Origin: Candidatus Aenigmatarchaeota archaeon
Lineage (GTDB): Archaea; Aenigmatarchaeota; Aenigmatarchaeia; GW2011-AR5
Direction: 5' to 3'
Length of the DNA stretch: 7,100 nucleotides
NCBI GenBank assembly: GCA_016202875.1
Contig: JACQNX010000031.1
Location: forward strand, 1 to 7,100
Below, piece after piece: positions 1 through 6,228 of the stretch. The first letter of the stretch is position 1. Each line of letters begins with the position of its first letter. Position numbers and translations under genes: made by a program. The notes under the pieces are model-generated. The model was not told the DNA's origin, did no database searches, and saw only the letters and a program-made list of their open reading frames with translations.

Positions 1-643
1 CTTCATGGTATGCAACTGCATTGGGATTGAATATTACTTTCCAGCCGGCAATATTCGCCCTCCACCCGATGTCCGTATCCTCATTACCATAGAAGTAAGC
101 ACTATCAAAAACCCCGATCTCTTGCAGCATCTTTCTTCTGATCAGCATAGCCGCGCTGTGTCCGTACAGAACAGGCCGAAGGAAAAATTTTTGCTTTTCT
201 GCATCTGCGCCAGAAAGGAGATCAAATCCAAATCCTTCTTTTATCATACTCCCGCCGCAGGAATTTATTCTGCGCTTATTCCAGGAATAAACTATCTTGG
301 AAGCTGCAATGCCGATGCTTTCATCTGTGTGCATGACTTTCAGCTGTTCTTTAAGCCAGTCTCTGTGCAGTTGTGCATCGCTGTCCATAGTAGCGATGAA
401 GTCGCTGCGTGTTCTTTCTATTGCGGTGTTTCTGCTCATTGCAGGCCCTGTCTGCCTATCTTTCTTTATAATTTTAACCCATGGGTATGTTCTTTTGACG
501 ATGCTCACTGTGTTGTCTTGGCTGCAGTCATCAGCCAGAATGCAATTAAAGTCCTTGAATGTTTGTTTTTTTACACTATCCAGGCATCTGGAAATAATAT
601 CCTCATTATTGTGGGTGCAGATTATAATGTCAACCTTGTTCAT
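1..643 (-). CDS. Family 2 glycosyltransferase, N-terminal 214 residues (3' end off the window)
   Basis: GT-A fold inverting glycosyltransferase, cut by the left edge. Reading from ATG 643 the protein begins MNKVDIIICTHNNEDIISRC, the usual first strand of GT2 enzymes, then has LADDCSQDNT (36-45), GPAMSRNTAIERT (66-78), the metal/nucleotide motif MDSDA with D87 and D89, and the acceptor region GHSAAMLIRRKMLQEIGVFD (161-180) followed by YFYGNEDTDIGWRANIAGW (183-201), where E188 and D189 match the ED motif containing the catalytic base. The run ends with NPNAVAYHE, typical of rhamnosyltransferase-like (WbbL/RfbF type) GT2 proteins. A further 60-120 residues would be expected outside the window. 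Its ATG overlaps the stop of the second GT9 gene (ATGA), and no strong ribosome-binding site is seen, so it is probably translated by coupling. It likely adds a sugar during glycan assembly; donor and linkage are unknown. Confidence 0.9.
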   Translation of the reverse strand, partial: MNKVDIIICTHNNEDIISRCLDSVKKQTFKDFNCILADDCSQDNTVSIVKRTYPWVKIIKKDRQTGPAMSRNTAIERTRSDFIATMDSDAQLHRDWLKEQLKVMHTDESIGIAASKIVYSWNKRRINSCGGSMIKEGFGFDLLSGADAEKQKFFLRPVLYGHSAAMLIRRKMLQEIGVFDSAYFYGNEDTDIGWRANIAGWKVIFNPNAVAYHE

Positions 644-1740
644 ATTTTCATCGCCTTGTCAAGCTCTTTTATAGCGTTAATGACGTCGTCTACTGTCACG
701 TCATCTGTTCTTGCATGCTGAAGCCATGAATACTCTTCCTGCTCATAAAATGCTTTTCCGGCTTTCCTTACTACTTTGCAATTTTTGGTGCGCGGATCCC
801 ACCAGTAGGGTGTAGGACCGCTCACTGCTATCGTGGGCAGACCGAGAGCAGCAGCTATCCATGTCAAGCCGCCATTAGTGCATATGAACATCCTCATTCT
901 TTCCATAACTGCCACAGTTTCTTCCAGCCTGAGTTTTCCTGTAAGGTCTATAACTTTTGTCTTGCAGAAAGCCTGGATCTCTTTGCTGTCTGAAGATTGT
1001 CCATTATCCCCAACAAGCACAACAGTGGCTCCTGAAATGCTGTCTATGAGTTTAGCCCATTTGGCATTCTGCCACCGCTTGTATCCGTGCCCTGTATTAA
1101 TACCTACTATCGGCATCTTTTTTGTTCTGTACTTATCCAGTATCCTGTCTGCTGTTTTCTTCATCTGGTTTTTGTCAAGGAACGCCTCTAGTTTAAGCTT
1201 TTCCTCTGTCACGTTTAGACCAAATAATGAAAAAATGCTGTTTTCTAGTTGAACAATGTTTTTGCCTCTTATATCAAGAGACCTGTCGTACAGTTTCCTT
1301 GCAGGATGGCTCACGCAGCATATCTTGTATTTCGCCCCTATGAGGCTTGTGAGCAGAAAGGTATTCCGCGTCCCGGGAAACCCCTCAAACACGAGATCGT
1401 ATTTTTCTCTTCTGAGTGTTAAAATATCACGAATAAAGCGTACAATGTCCGGGATAAATTTCAATGTAAACAACTCACGTAAAAAACGCCCGCTATGCGG
1501 CCTTAGATACCATATATTGTAGTCAATCCTTGCAACCTTGTCAATGTAAGGGCAGTTACTGATAATGACCTTGCCTTGTTTCTCTGGCGGAAATTCCTCC
1601 AGCAGATGAACGTCGCATCCTAGTAATTGCTTGAAGTTTCTAGCCAGTGGTACAGCAGTCACAACATCTCCTATTCCAGGTCCTTTGATAATTAAGACTT
1701 TTTTAATAGCGCTCAGACTATTGGTATCTTTTTGCTGCAT
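640..1740 (-). CDS. Divergent family 9 glycosyltransferase, copy B
   Basis: Second GT9-type protein, 366 residues. The N-terminal signature is KKVLIIKGPGIGDVVTAVPL (13-32), with D25 matching the catalytic aspartate position. The C-terminal half has VGINTGHGYKRWQNAKWAKL (212-231), VVLVGDNGQSSDSKEI (240-255), DLTGKLRLEE (265-274) and SGPTP (307-311). The usual DSGxxHxA of the family is replaced by TNGGLTWIAAALGLP (288-302), so the donor pocket probably differs from copy A. An insertion around 76-110 is rich in hydrophobic and basic residues (RFLRELFTLKFIPDIVRFIR) and may be an amphipathic membrane-facing helix. ATG 1740 is preceded by GGAGG nine bases upstream, inside the end of copy A, with a 23-base overlap between the two genes. 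The stop overlaps the start of the following GT2 gene (ATGA). Expected role is a later sugar addition on the same glycan; substrate unknown. Confidence 0.83.
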   Translation of the reverse strand: MQQKDTNSLSAIKKVLIIKGPGIGDVVTAVPLARNFKQLLGCDVHLLEEFPPEKQGKVIISNCPYIDKVARIDYNIWYLRPHSGRFLRELFTLKFIPDIVRFIRDILTLRREKYDLVFEGFPGTRNTFLLTSLIGAKYKICCVSHPARKLYDRSLDIRGKNIVQLENSIFSLFGLNVTEEKLKLEAFLDKNQMKKTADRILDKYRTKKMPIVGINTGHGYKRWQNAKWAKLIDSISGATVVLVGDNGQSSDSKEIQAFCKTKVIDLTGKLRLEETVAVMERMRMFICTNGGLTWIAAALGLPTIAVSGPTPYWWDPRTKNCKVVRKAGKAFYEQEEYSWLQHARTDDVTVDDVINAIKELDKAMKI

Positions 1741-2785
1741 AAAGCACGTCCTCCACAGTGATCTTCTTCATGAGGTTCTTGTCGCATGTATTGAACCTGC
1801 CATATATGTCATAGCATGCCTGTTTTTCTTTCCAGATAAATACACTGCCTTTATTAAGAGGTGCAAGCACATATGGATTCGTTGGCCCGAATAATGAAAT
1901 GACATTGTTATTGACACACGATGCTATATGCATGGCCCCAGAATCATTGCAGACCACAAATTTGCACAGTTCCATGATAGCTCCTGTCTGACTGATCGTT
2001 GTTTTGCCGCATAAGTTTTGTATTTTCTTTTTGTTTTTTGCGTGTTTGTATATCCACGAACATATTCTTTTATCTTCTTTGCCCCCGACAACTACAATAC
2101 TGAATTTTTTACATAGCGCATCTATAACACGTAGGTAATTTTCCTTGGGCCAGATCTTGATCTTTGCCCTCTGCCCCGTGTTTATCGCCCCGCCTGGCGC
2201 AACTGCGATAGAGGGTTTCTTGCATATCTTCTTTGCAAATTTTCTGTCCTGTTTTGTTATAGCCAGGTCCATTTCTCTCCCTAATAGCTTTGCCTTGAAG
2301 TATATCCCTAAATCAAGGTACGCATCTATATCGTGCTTGTTTTGCCTGTAATAGACATTCAGGTTATTGGCAAAGCCTTCACCGTTTCTGTCAAACCCTG
2401 TCCTGAATCTACCGCACCGTGCTGCAAATAAGCCAGCGGCCCAGTGCTTGTCTAGGACAAAAATAATATCATACTTGTTTTCCCTCAGCCTTGTTGCAAG
2501 CTTCTTTAGTTCTAAAAACCCGCTGTTTAAAAATATTCTTTCATCAAAGGGAATAAGATAGTTTATGTTTTTGTTGCCTCGCAGCGCATGTTCAAAGGAA
2601 TTGCCGCAGGCATAATAAATTGTTGCATGTGGAAATCTCTGTCTTATTGCTCTTACCAAGGGAGTCGTCATTAATACATCGCCAAGCGCGCCTATCTTGA
2701 AAAATAGTATCTTGTCTATCTTTTTAGGCAGCTCTTTTTTTTTGAATGTAAACAAGGCCTTTCCTATTAACTGTACGACTGACAT
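1718..2785 (-). CDS. Family 9 glycosyltransferase (heptosyltransferase-like), copy A
   Basis: Predicted GT-B fold glycosyltransferase of the ADP-heptose:LPS heptosyltransferase family, 355 residues, acting at the cytoplasmic membrane face. The N-terminal signature is KIGALGDVLMTTPLVRAIRQ (30-49), with D36 at the position of the proposed catalytic base of WaaC-type enzymes, followed by FPHATIYY. The donor-binding half shows IAVAPGGA (193-200), KIWPKENY (209-216), VVGGKED (232-238), NLCGKT (257-262), and the family's DSGAMHIA (281-288) with FGPTNP (299-304). Length is normal. No membrane span is obvious; the N terminus carries a lysine-rich stretch that could touch lipid. It starts after a 69-base gap with its own TATA-like box and ends inside the next GT9 gene. 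In Gram-negative bacteria this family builds the LPS inner core; here, beside an oligosaccharyltransferase, it more likely adds a sugar to a lipid-linked glycan. Donor sugar is unknown, and no heptose synthesis gene is visible in the window. Confidence 0.87.
   Translation of the reverse strand: MSVVQLIGKALFTFKKKELPKKIDKILFFKIGALGDVLMTTPLVRAIRQRFPHATIYYACGNSFEHALRGNKNINYLIPFDERIFLNSGFLELKKLATRLRENKYDIIFVLDKHWAAGLFAARCGRFRTGFDRNGEGFANNLNVYYRQNKHDIDAYLDLGIYFKAKLLGREMDLAITKQDRKFAKKICKKPSIAVAPGGAINTGQRAKIKIWPKENYLRVIDALCKKFSIVVVGGKEDKRICSWIYKHAKNKKKIQNLCGKTTISQTGAIMELCKFVVCNDSGAMHIASCVNNNVISLFGPTNPYVLAPLNKGSVFIWKEKQACYDIYGRFNTCDKNLMKKITVEDVLYAAKRYQ
1750..1754 (-). promoter_or_regulatory. Shine-Dalgarno site for the second GT9 gene
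   Basis: Minus-strand GGAGG lies nine bases before ATG 1740, inside the last codons of the upstream GT9 gene. It is the clearest ribosome-binding site in the window and decides the start of the second GT9 gene despite the 23-base overlap. Confidence 0.7.
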
Positions 2786-2818
2786 GACCTATTCTAATAT
2801 CAAAGTCTTTTAAAGTGT

Positions 2819-2828
2819 TTTTTATAAG
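2819..2828 (-). promoter_or_regulatory. TATA-like box upstream of the GT9 pair
   Basis: The minus strand reads CTTATAAAAA 34-43 bases upstream of ATG 2785, close to the archaeal TATA consensus. The expected start would be near 2797-2799, leaving a short leader of about 12-14 bases that includes a weak AGGT. The bases just upstream (TCCTAC) are not the purine-rich BRE expected, which lowers confidence. Together with the T-rich run just before it, this suggests a second transcription unit for the three glycosyltransferases. Confidence 0.42.
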
Positions 2829-2834
2829 TAGGAC

Positions 2835-2845
2835 AAAAAATGAAA
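2835..2845 (-). terminator. Possible archaeal oligo-T terminator after the epimerase pair
   Basis: Ten bases after the TGA of the second epimerase the minus strand reads TTTCATTTTTT. Archaeal RNA polymerase can stop at such T-runs without a hairpin. It lies immediately before the TATA-like box of the GT9 pair, as expected at a boundary between units. The run is short, so read-through is plausible. Confidence 0.28.
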
Positions 2846-2854
2846 TATCGTTTA

Positions 2855-3706
2855 TCAAAGATGTTGATGTTTAATATCTCTTCCCAGCCTTTGCCTGCAG
2901 TATTCTCTGAATGCATCCCAGAACGCTGTTTTCGGTTCCCAATCTAATACAGTTCTGGCATGTGTATTGTCTCCATACCACCGTTCTGCTTCATGTCTAG
3001 GTAGAGGCTTTACTATAATGTTATCCGATATAGTCATTGCAACATCCACTAGCCTTATCTCCTTGCCAGCTGCAATGTTAAAGACATCCCACCCGTTTCT
3101 TTTGCTGGCGAGCAAAATACCTGCGATAAAATCATCTATGTGTGTGAAGTCCCTAGTCGTATTCTCGCCAAAAACAGTGAGAGGCTTTCCACGCTTTGCA
3201 TTATTTACCCATGTCGGCAGCACCTGCATCGGCTCGTGTAAGTAATCTCTGCTGCCCCATATATTGCTCGGTCTCACAATTATAACATCCATGCCATAAG
3301 TTTCATGGTACATTTTCAGCAGTTCCTCGCAAGCCTGTTTTGTCACACCGTAAGGTGTATCAGGTTGCATAGGCATGTCTTCTTTAAAAGGTGGTTTCTG
3401 TTTTCCGTACACGCTGAAAGAAGATGCAAAAACCATCTTTACGTCATGCATGCGGCAGGCTTCTGCAAAATTCAGTGTTGCCAGGAAATTGTTCTTGGTG
3501 ATCTCATAAGGGTTATCAATACTGAGCCTATGTGCAGGTATATTTGCAAGGTGAAAAACTAGTTCTTTGCCTCTAACAGCCTGATTGACAAGCTCAAAAT
3601 CTAGACCATCCTGTCCTGTCCTGATGTCAAACCCTTCTGCATCCAACAGTCTTTCTGCAAGGTGCGAACCAATAAATCCTGCGCTGCCTGTCACAAGTGT
3701 GCTCAT
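2855..3706 (-). CDS. NAD-dependent epimerase/dehydratase, second tandem copy with shortened N-terminal fold
   Basis: Second extended-SDR nucleotide-sugar enzyme, 283 residues. Visible motifs are TGSAGFIGSHL (6-16), FHLANIPAHR (51-60), the serine region FASSFSVYG (93-101), the catalytic YGVTK (Y119, K123), RPSNIWG (145-151), RDFTHIDD (185-192) and a C-terminal GDNTHARTVLDWEPK. It resembles its upstream neighbour over the central part (ACEELLKMYHETYG against ACEMLIRSYYETYG; NGWDVFNIAAG against RGWHVFNIGSE), so the pair are diverged paralogues. The stretch between the Rossmann glycines and FHLA is only about 37 residues; relatives usually have 50 or more, so the strand 2 to strand 3 region is compressed and the usual acidic residue for the adenosine ribose is not clear. 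I chose ATG 3706, whose ATGA overlaps the previous stop and has GGTGA at a good distance; the in-frame GTG at 3721 would only add MVGER. Epimerase, dehydratase or reductase chemistry cannot be distinguished. Confidence 0.86.
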   Translation of the reverse strand: MSTLVTGSAGFIGSHLAERLLDAEGFDIRTGQDGLDFELVNQAVRGKELVFHLANIPAHRLSIDNPYEITKNNFLATLNFAEACRMHDVKMVFASSFSVYGKQKPPFKEDMPMQPDTPYGVTKQACEELLKMYHETYGMDVIIVRPSNIWGSRDYLHEPMQVLPTWVNNAKRGKPLTVFGENTTRDFTHIDDFIAGILLASKRNGWDVFNIAAGKEIRLVDVAMTISDNIIVKPLPRHEAERWYGDNTHARTVLDWEPKTAFWDAFREYCRQRLGRDIKHQHL

Positions 3707-4590
3707 TCTCTCACCAACCACTCTACATATTGCTGAACGCCTGTTTTGATTGTTGTTTGTTCCTGCCAGCCAAGTGCCTTAATTTTCGTTACATCCAGCA
3801 AAAATCTAGGCACATCTCCTGGCCAGCCGCTGTCTCCCTTGCTGAATTTTAACTGTACATTTGTCAGTTCCATAGTGCCTATTACAATCTCTGCGATTTC
3901 CTTTACTGTTGTCTGGTTTTCAGACCCTATGTTGAACACGTGCCATCCTCTTGTGTTTGCTGCTAGTAGTGTTGCTGCAATAGCATCGTCAATATACAAA
4001 TAAGATTTGCTCTGCGTTCCATTGCCCAGTATTTCTAACAGCGAGTTGTCTGCAGACAGTTTTTTGACAAAGTCATGCAGCACACCCCGCATGCTACCAG
4101 GACCGTAGATGTTAGCGTACCGTAGAACCACTGCACCAAGACCATAAGTTTCATAATAAGATCTTATGAGCATTTCGCATGCTGCTTTTGTGGCTCCATA
4201 AACAGAAATAGGTTTCAGTTCTGAATCTTCTGGAGTAGGAACCCTGTCCGCAATACCATAAACAGCCGATGTGGACGCAAAAACAATTTTCTTTACATCT
4301 TGTTTTCTGCACGCATCCAGAACATTCTGTGTAGCAATTACATTGTTTTCTATGCTTTCCATGGGATTTTCCATGCTTTTTCTCACATCAACAGAAGCAG
4401 CAAAATGGAAAACAGTGTCAGCAGTTAGTATAGACGAGTCAAACTTTTTTGCCAGGTCGCACTGAAAAAAGTTTACATTAGTATTCAGTCCTGCCTTGTC
4501 CACAACAGAGGCAACATGCCCTGTTGAACTTAGTGCGCTAACCAGGTGTCTTCCGATAAACCCGCTTCCGCCTGTAATACATATCCTCAT
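3703..4590 (-). CDS. NAD-dependent nucleotide-sugar epimerase (UDP-glucose 4-epimerase-like, extended SDR)
   Basis: Cytoplasmic short-chain dehydrogenase/reductase that probably interconverts NDP-sugars for the glycan built by the neighbouring transferases. The 295-residue protein has an N-terminal Rossmann nucleotide-binding motif TGGSGFIG (6-13), an acidic residue at the end of strand 2 (D31) favouring NAD, FHFAA (61-65), the serine region FASTSAVYG (104-112), the catalytic pair YGATK (Y131, K135), RYANIYGPG (157-165), YIDD (199-202) and a C-terminal PGDVPRFLLDVTKI plus LGW, all typical of GalE-like epimerases. It is slightly shorter than the usual 310-330 residues. Start: an in-frame GTG at 4599 would add three residues (MRS), but the family aligns from MRICITGGSG at ATG 4590, preceded by a purine-rich GTGAGGAG. 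It begins 31 bases after the flippase stop and shares an ATGA overlap with the next epimerase, so the two are very likely co-translated. The exact substrate (glucose/galactose, N-acetyl forms or uronate) is not resolvable. Confidence 0.88.
   Translation of the reverse strand: MRICITGGSGFIGRHLVSALSSTGHVASVVDKAGLNTNVNFFQCDLAKKFDSSILTADTVFHFAASVDVRKSMENPMESIENNVIATQNVLDACRKQDVKKIVFASTSAVYGIADRVPTPEDSELKPISVYGATKAACEMLIRSYYETYGLGAVVLRYANIYGPGSMRGVLHDFVKKLSADNSLLEILGNGTQSKSYLYIDDAIAATLLAANTRGWHVFNIGSENQTTVKEIAEIVIGTMELTNVQLKFSKGDSGWPGDVPRFLLDVTKIKALGWQEQTTIKTGVQQYVEWLVRE
3711..3715 (-). promoter_or_regulatory. Shine-Dalgarno site deciding the second epimerase start
   Basis: Minus-strand GGTGA, an archaeal-style ribosome-binding core, lies four bases before ATG 3706. 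It supports that ATG over the in-frame GTG at 3721 and sits within the last codons of the first epimerase, consistent with coupled translation through the ATGA overlap. Confidence 0.6.
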
Positions 4591-4621
4591 GCTCCTCACA
4601 ACACAAGCATGTAGGGAAATC

Positions 4622-6136
4622 TTAAGAAGCTAGTTTTACTAGCATTTTTACAATAAATTTTGGAACAGGTATATTCAATTTTCTCAAAAATTCCAGTTCT
4701 TCTTTTGTCAGCCCTTTTGTACGTAAAATAAAAAAAGAATAAAATATAAGGCCGGCAGCAAGTGATAAAATAATTTCAGCCAAGATATTAAAGATAAGTA
4801 CTGTCTTGATAGCAACGATTATTGACATGGCAAGTATGCCACCAACAAATATCTTTGCCAATGAAATTGTATCCATTCCTATCTGTACCGTTTTTCTTAG
4901 TGAATAGAAAGCTAGTACCGTGCCAATAAAATAAGCCAGTAGTGTTGATAATGCTGCAGCAGCTATACCATATTGCGGAACGAAGAGTATATTCAAAATA
5001 AGATTAAGCACAGATATAACAGCAGTTATTTTTGTATTTGATATGGGCTTATTCACAGCGATCAGCGAATTGGAAAATATGACAAATAATGTATAAAATA
5101 TGGAATTTATTGCGAGTATTTGCAGCGTTATCGCAGCAGGTAGGTAAGCCTGTCCAAACAGTATAAGTAATATGTCGCCGGCGAAGGCGATCATAATGAT
5201 TGCAATAGGAATCACCACGACAAATGCAAATTTTGATATCAAGCCAAGAGCGGTTGATACCTCATTTATATGTTTCTTTGCCCACATTTCTGCTATGAGA
5301 GGAAGCAGCACCACAGCCAGCGAGTTAACAAGCACCCATAGCAGCTGCGATGTAGGAAGAGCTGCCTGGTAAAGCCCCACGTCTTCAAGTCCGCGAAAAG
5401 CAGTAAGCACTATAGTGTCTGTATAAAACAAAAGCAGCGATGACAAACCGCCGATAAAAACAGGAAATGCGAATTTCATCAGTTTCTTTGTAAGTGCTTT
5501 ATCAAAAGCAGCTTTGCCGGTAAGTTTTCCTCTTGATTTTAAACCGAAAAGCAGAAACATTAACGCCGCTACAGCTCCCAACACGTATGCATAGCTGATC
5601 CCTGTTACACCGAGATTTATGAGAAGGGCTACAAATAAAAAAGCTATAGCAAGCCTGATGGGCTCTACAAGGGAATAAATTTTTACATGACCGAGTCCCT
5701 GTGCTGCATGTTGCAGTGTTGTCAGTGCTGTACCGATAATAAATGAAACAGCTATTATCTGTAACGGGAATGCTGCAGCAACTGTCCTGAAATAGAAGAC
5801 TGCTATAAAATCAGAAAAAAATATGATCGGCATCATGATGGCTATTGCAATTGCAAATTGTATTAGCCCAACAACTAAAATAGAAGGTTTGATTTTATCT
5901 TTGTTGCCTGCTCCTGAAAATTCCGCCAAAAATTTGATAATTGTAGGTCCCAGCCCTAGGTCTTTGAATAGAGAGAAGAATGCAATAAAAACAAATATAG
6001 AGTACAACAGCCCAAAATCTGTTACAGGCAGGCTACGAGCTAAAAAGAGCCTGAGTGCATATCCCAGAAGAGTCGCTACGATGGCTGCACCAAAAACTAT
6101 AGCGCTCCCTTTGAACAATCTTTCTGCATAGTTCAT
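4622..6136 (-). CDS. Wzx/RfbX-type oligosaccharide flippase, 14 predicted membrane helices
   Basis: Integral membrane protein of the polysaccharide biosynthesis (MOP superfamily) type, expected to flip a lipid-linked oligosaccharide from the cytoplasmic to the outer face. The 504-residue product opens with MNYAERLFKGSAIVFG and continues GYALRLFLARSLPVTDFGLL, the classic first-helix and RxxLAR...xFGLL pattern. About 14 hydrophobic segments follow, roughly at 10-34, 43-63, 86-107, 120-145, 160-180, 185-205, 225-250, 265-285, 305-330, 345-365, 375-392, 395-418, 430-452 and 455-475, with a charged cytoplasmic tail containing TKEELEFLRKLNIPVP. Length fits the family. I chose ATG 6136 over an in-frame TTG at 6199, because the family alignment starts at MNYAE and a TATA-like box sits 22-29 bases upstream, which suits a leaderless message. 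The gene stands between the oligosaccharyltransferase and the sugar-nucleotide enzymes, where a glycan exporter belongs. Substrate cannot be read from sequence. Confidence 0.92.
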   Translation of the reverse strand: MNYAERLFKGSAIVFGAAIVATLLGYALRLFLARSLPVTDFGLLYSIFVFIAFFSLFKDLGLGPTIIKFLAEFSGAGNKDKIKPSILVVGLIQFAIAIAIMMPIIFFSDFIAVFYFRTVAAAFPLQIIAVSFIIGTALTTLQHAAQGLGHVKIYSLVEPIRLAIAFLFVALLINLGVTGISYAYVLGAVAALMFLLFGLKSRGKLTGKAAFDKALTKKLMKFAFPVFIGGLSSLLLFYTDTIVLTAFRGLEDVGLYQAALPTSQLLWVLVNSLAVVLLPLIAEMWAKKHINEVSTALGLISKFAFVVVIPIAIIMIAFAGDILLILFGQAYLPAAITLQILAINSIFYTLFVIFSNSLIAVNKPISNTKITAVISVLNLILNILFVPQYGIAAAALSTLLAYFIGTVLAFYSLRKTVQIGMDTISLAKIFVGGILAMSIIVAIKTVLIFNILAEIILSLAAGLIFYSFFILRTKGLTKEELEFLRKLNIPVPKFIVKMLVKLAS

Positions 6137-6157
6137 GTTGTTATTCTGAAGCAAAGG

Positions 6158-6165
6158 AATATAAG
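6158..6165 (-). promoter_or_regulatory. TATA-like box upstream of the flippase
   Basis: On the minus strand the 92-base gap before the flippase contains CTTATATT, preceded by CAGCAA, which loosely fits an archaeal BRE. Its centre is about 26 bases upstream of ATG 6136, so transcription would start almost on the start codon. That fits a leaderless message and the absence of a ribosome-binding site there. Read by eye only; the gap is AT-rich, so a chance match is possible. Confidence 0.42.
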
Positions 6166-6228
6166 TTGCTGGCAATGAATAATTTATTAGTGCGAACAAT
6201 GAAGTGTGAATTGCTCTCGTAAAATTAA

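Noticed and set aside
5..721. Long open frame on the plus strand (238 residues)
   Set aside because: It lies opposite the GT2 gene and the end of the second GT9 gene, whose minus-strand products carry clear family motifs. The plus-strand product shows no recognisable domain and runs against the direction of every other gene.
4591..4599. GTG 4599 as start of the first epimerase
   Set aside because: It would add only MRS before the conserved start; ATG 4590 with a purine-rich stretch in front is simpler, though GTG cannot be fully excluded.
4629..4643. Perfect inverted repeat GCTAGT-TTT-ACTAGC at the end of the flippase gene
   Set aside because: It lies within the last codons, is only six base pairs, has no T-run after it on the minus strand, and archaea do not rely on hairpin terminators. 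Probably chance.
6137..6199. In-frame TTG start at 6199 giving a 21-residue longer flippase
   Set aside because: The family alignment begins at MNYAE, the extra residues look like no signal sequence of this family, and the TATA-like box fits ATG 6136.
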